Shown here piece after piece: positions 63,510 to 64,000 of a stretch of DNA of 64,000 bases. A program made the position numbers and the translations under genes. The stretch is from Pyrocephalus nanus (Eukaryota; Chordata; Aves; Passeriformes; Tyrannidae): positions 4,617,501-4,681,500 of the forward strand of contig CM076277.1 in NCBI GenBank assembly GCA_038380795.1, in the 5' to 3' direction. The notes beneath the pieces are model-generated. The model made no database searches. It was not told the DNA's origin and saw nothing but the letters and a program-made list of their open reading frames with translations. Every line of letters begins with the position of its first letter. Position 1 is the first letter of the stretch.

Positions 63510-64000
63510 AGTGTGTGCTGCAAGCCAGAAACCAGCAGTGTCCCGGGCTGCACCCACAGGGTGACCAGCAGGGCAAGGGAGGTGATTCTGCCCCTCCACT
63601 CTGCTCTTGTGGGACCCCCCTGCAGTGCTGTGTTCAGCTCTGGGGTCTCCAACACAGTGAGGGTGTGGATCTGTTGGAGAGAGTCCAGAGGAGGCCACAA
63701 AGATGCTCCAAGGGCTGGAGCCCCTCTGCTCTGGAGCCAGGCTGGGAGAGCTGGGGGGGTTCAGCCTGGAGAAGAGAAGGCTCTGGGAGACCTGAGAGCC
63801 CCCTCCAGTGCCTAAAGGGGCTCCAGGAGAGCTGGAGAAGGATTTTTGAGTGATGGGATAAGGGGAAATGGCTTCAAACTGACAGAGGGCTAGGTTAGAC
63901 TGATATTAGGAAGAAATCCTTCCCTGTGAGGGTGCTTAGGCTCTGGCACAGGTTGCCCAGAGAAGCTGTGGCTGCCCCATCCCTGAAAGTGTTCACGCGA
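63510..64000 (+). mobile_element. CR1 LINE fragment (end of reverse transcriptase ORF and 3' region)
   Basis: From about 63510 the sequence follows the avian CR1 consensus: GTGACCAGCAGGGCAAGGGA, TGTTGGAGAGAGTCCAGAGG, TTCAGCCTGGAGAAGAGAAG, then GGAAGAAATCCTTCCCTGTG and AGGTTGCCCAGAGAAGCTGT. The first part encodes the end of the ORF2 protein (DLLERVQRR motif), but the reading is split between frames, so it is a dead copy. It is 5'-truncated, in plus orientation, and probably continues to its 3' end beyond the window. It is much less diverged than the other two CR1 pieces here. Confidence 0.92.

Noticed and set aside
1..64000. CRISPR arrays, bacterial operons or a phage-like system
   Set aside because: No regularly spaced repeats, no ribosome-binding sites before frames and no clustered coding frames. 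The window is vertebrate nuclear DNA.

Overview
The window looks like one locus of a bird genome. It has long AT-rich stretches without genes, two sharp GC/CpG-rich islands, CR1-type LINE fragments, an avian ERVL-like LTR fragment, short microsatellites and a typical vertebrate exon with splice signals. No bacterial-style operons, CRISPR arrays, rRNA or tRNA genes were seen. The CR1 and LTR character suggests a bird, possibly a songbird, but the species cannot be fixed from the sequence.

Only one protein-coding exon can be named. It lies on the minus strand at 4279-4453 and is the first coding exon of SULF2, the extracellular heparan sulfate 6-O-endosulfatase. It encodes the start methionine, a signal peptide and the beginning of the sulfatase domain, and ends at a clear splice donor. 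Positions 1-4278 are therefore SULF2 intron. The rest of the gene, including the catalytic cysteine exon, lies beyond the left edge.

To the right, which is upstream of the gene, are two CpG islands at about 9.85-10.93 kb and 60.54-61.44 kb. Each carries a good minus-strand splice donor (exon ends at 10490 and 60896) and promoter-type motifs. The simplest reading is two alternative SULF2 promoters, each with an untranslated first exon spliced to the coding exon near 4476. If so, 10.5-60.9 kb is intron of the longer transcript. This link is inferred and needs transcript data.

The 50 kb between the islands has no recognisable gene. It holds one ERVL-like LTR fragment (about 16.97-17.33 kb), two short CR1 3' ends (13.72 and 38.71 kb), simple repeats, and several blocks whose motif density suggests enhancers or conserved non-coding elements (about 23.7, 28.4-28.8, 34.4-35.0, 37.0-37.4 and 45.0-45.2 kb). 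To the right of the second island are a 20-bp tandem array, a perfect 20-bp duplication and a larger CR1 fragment running off the right edge.

I did not find a new multi-gene system. The most useful leads are the dual-promoter layout, the paired octamer motifs at 45.0-45.1 kb, the homeodomain-rich block at 34.5 kb, and the CpG-retaining open frame at 23.7 kb.
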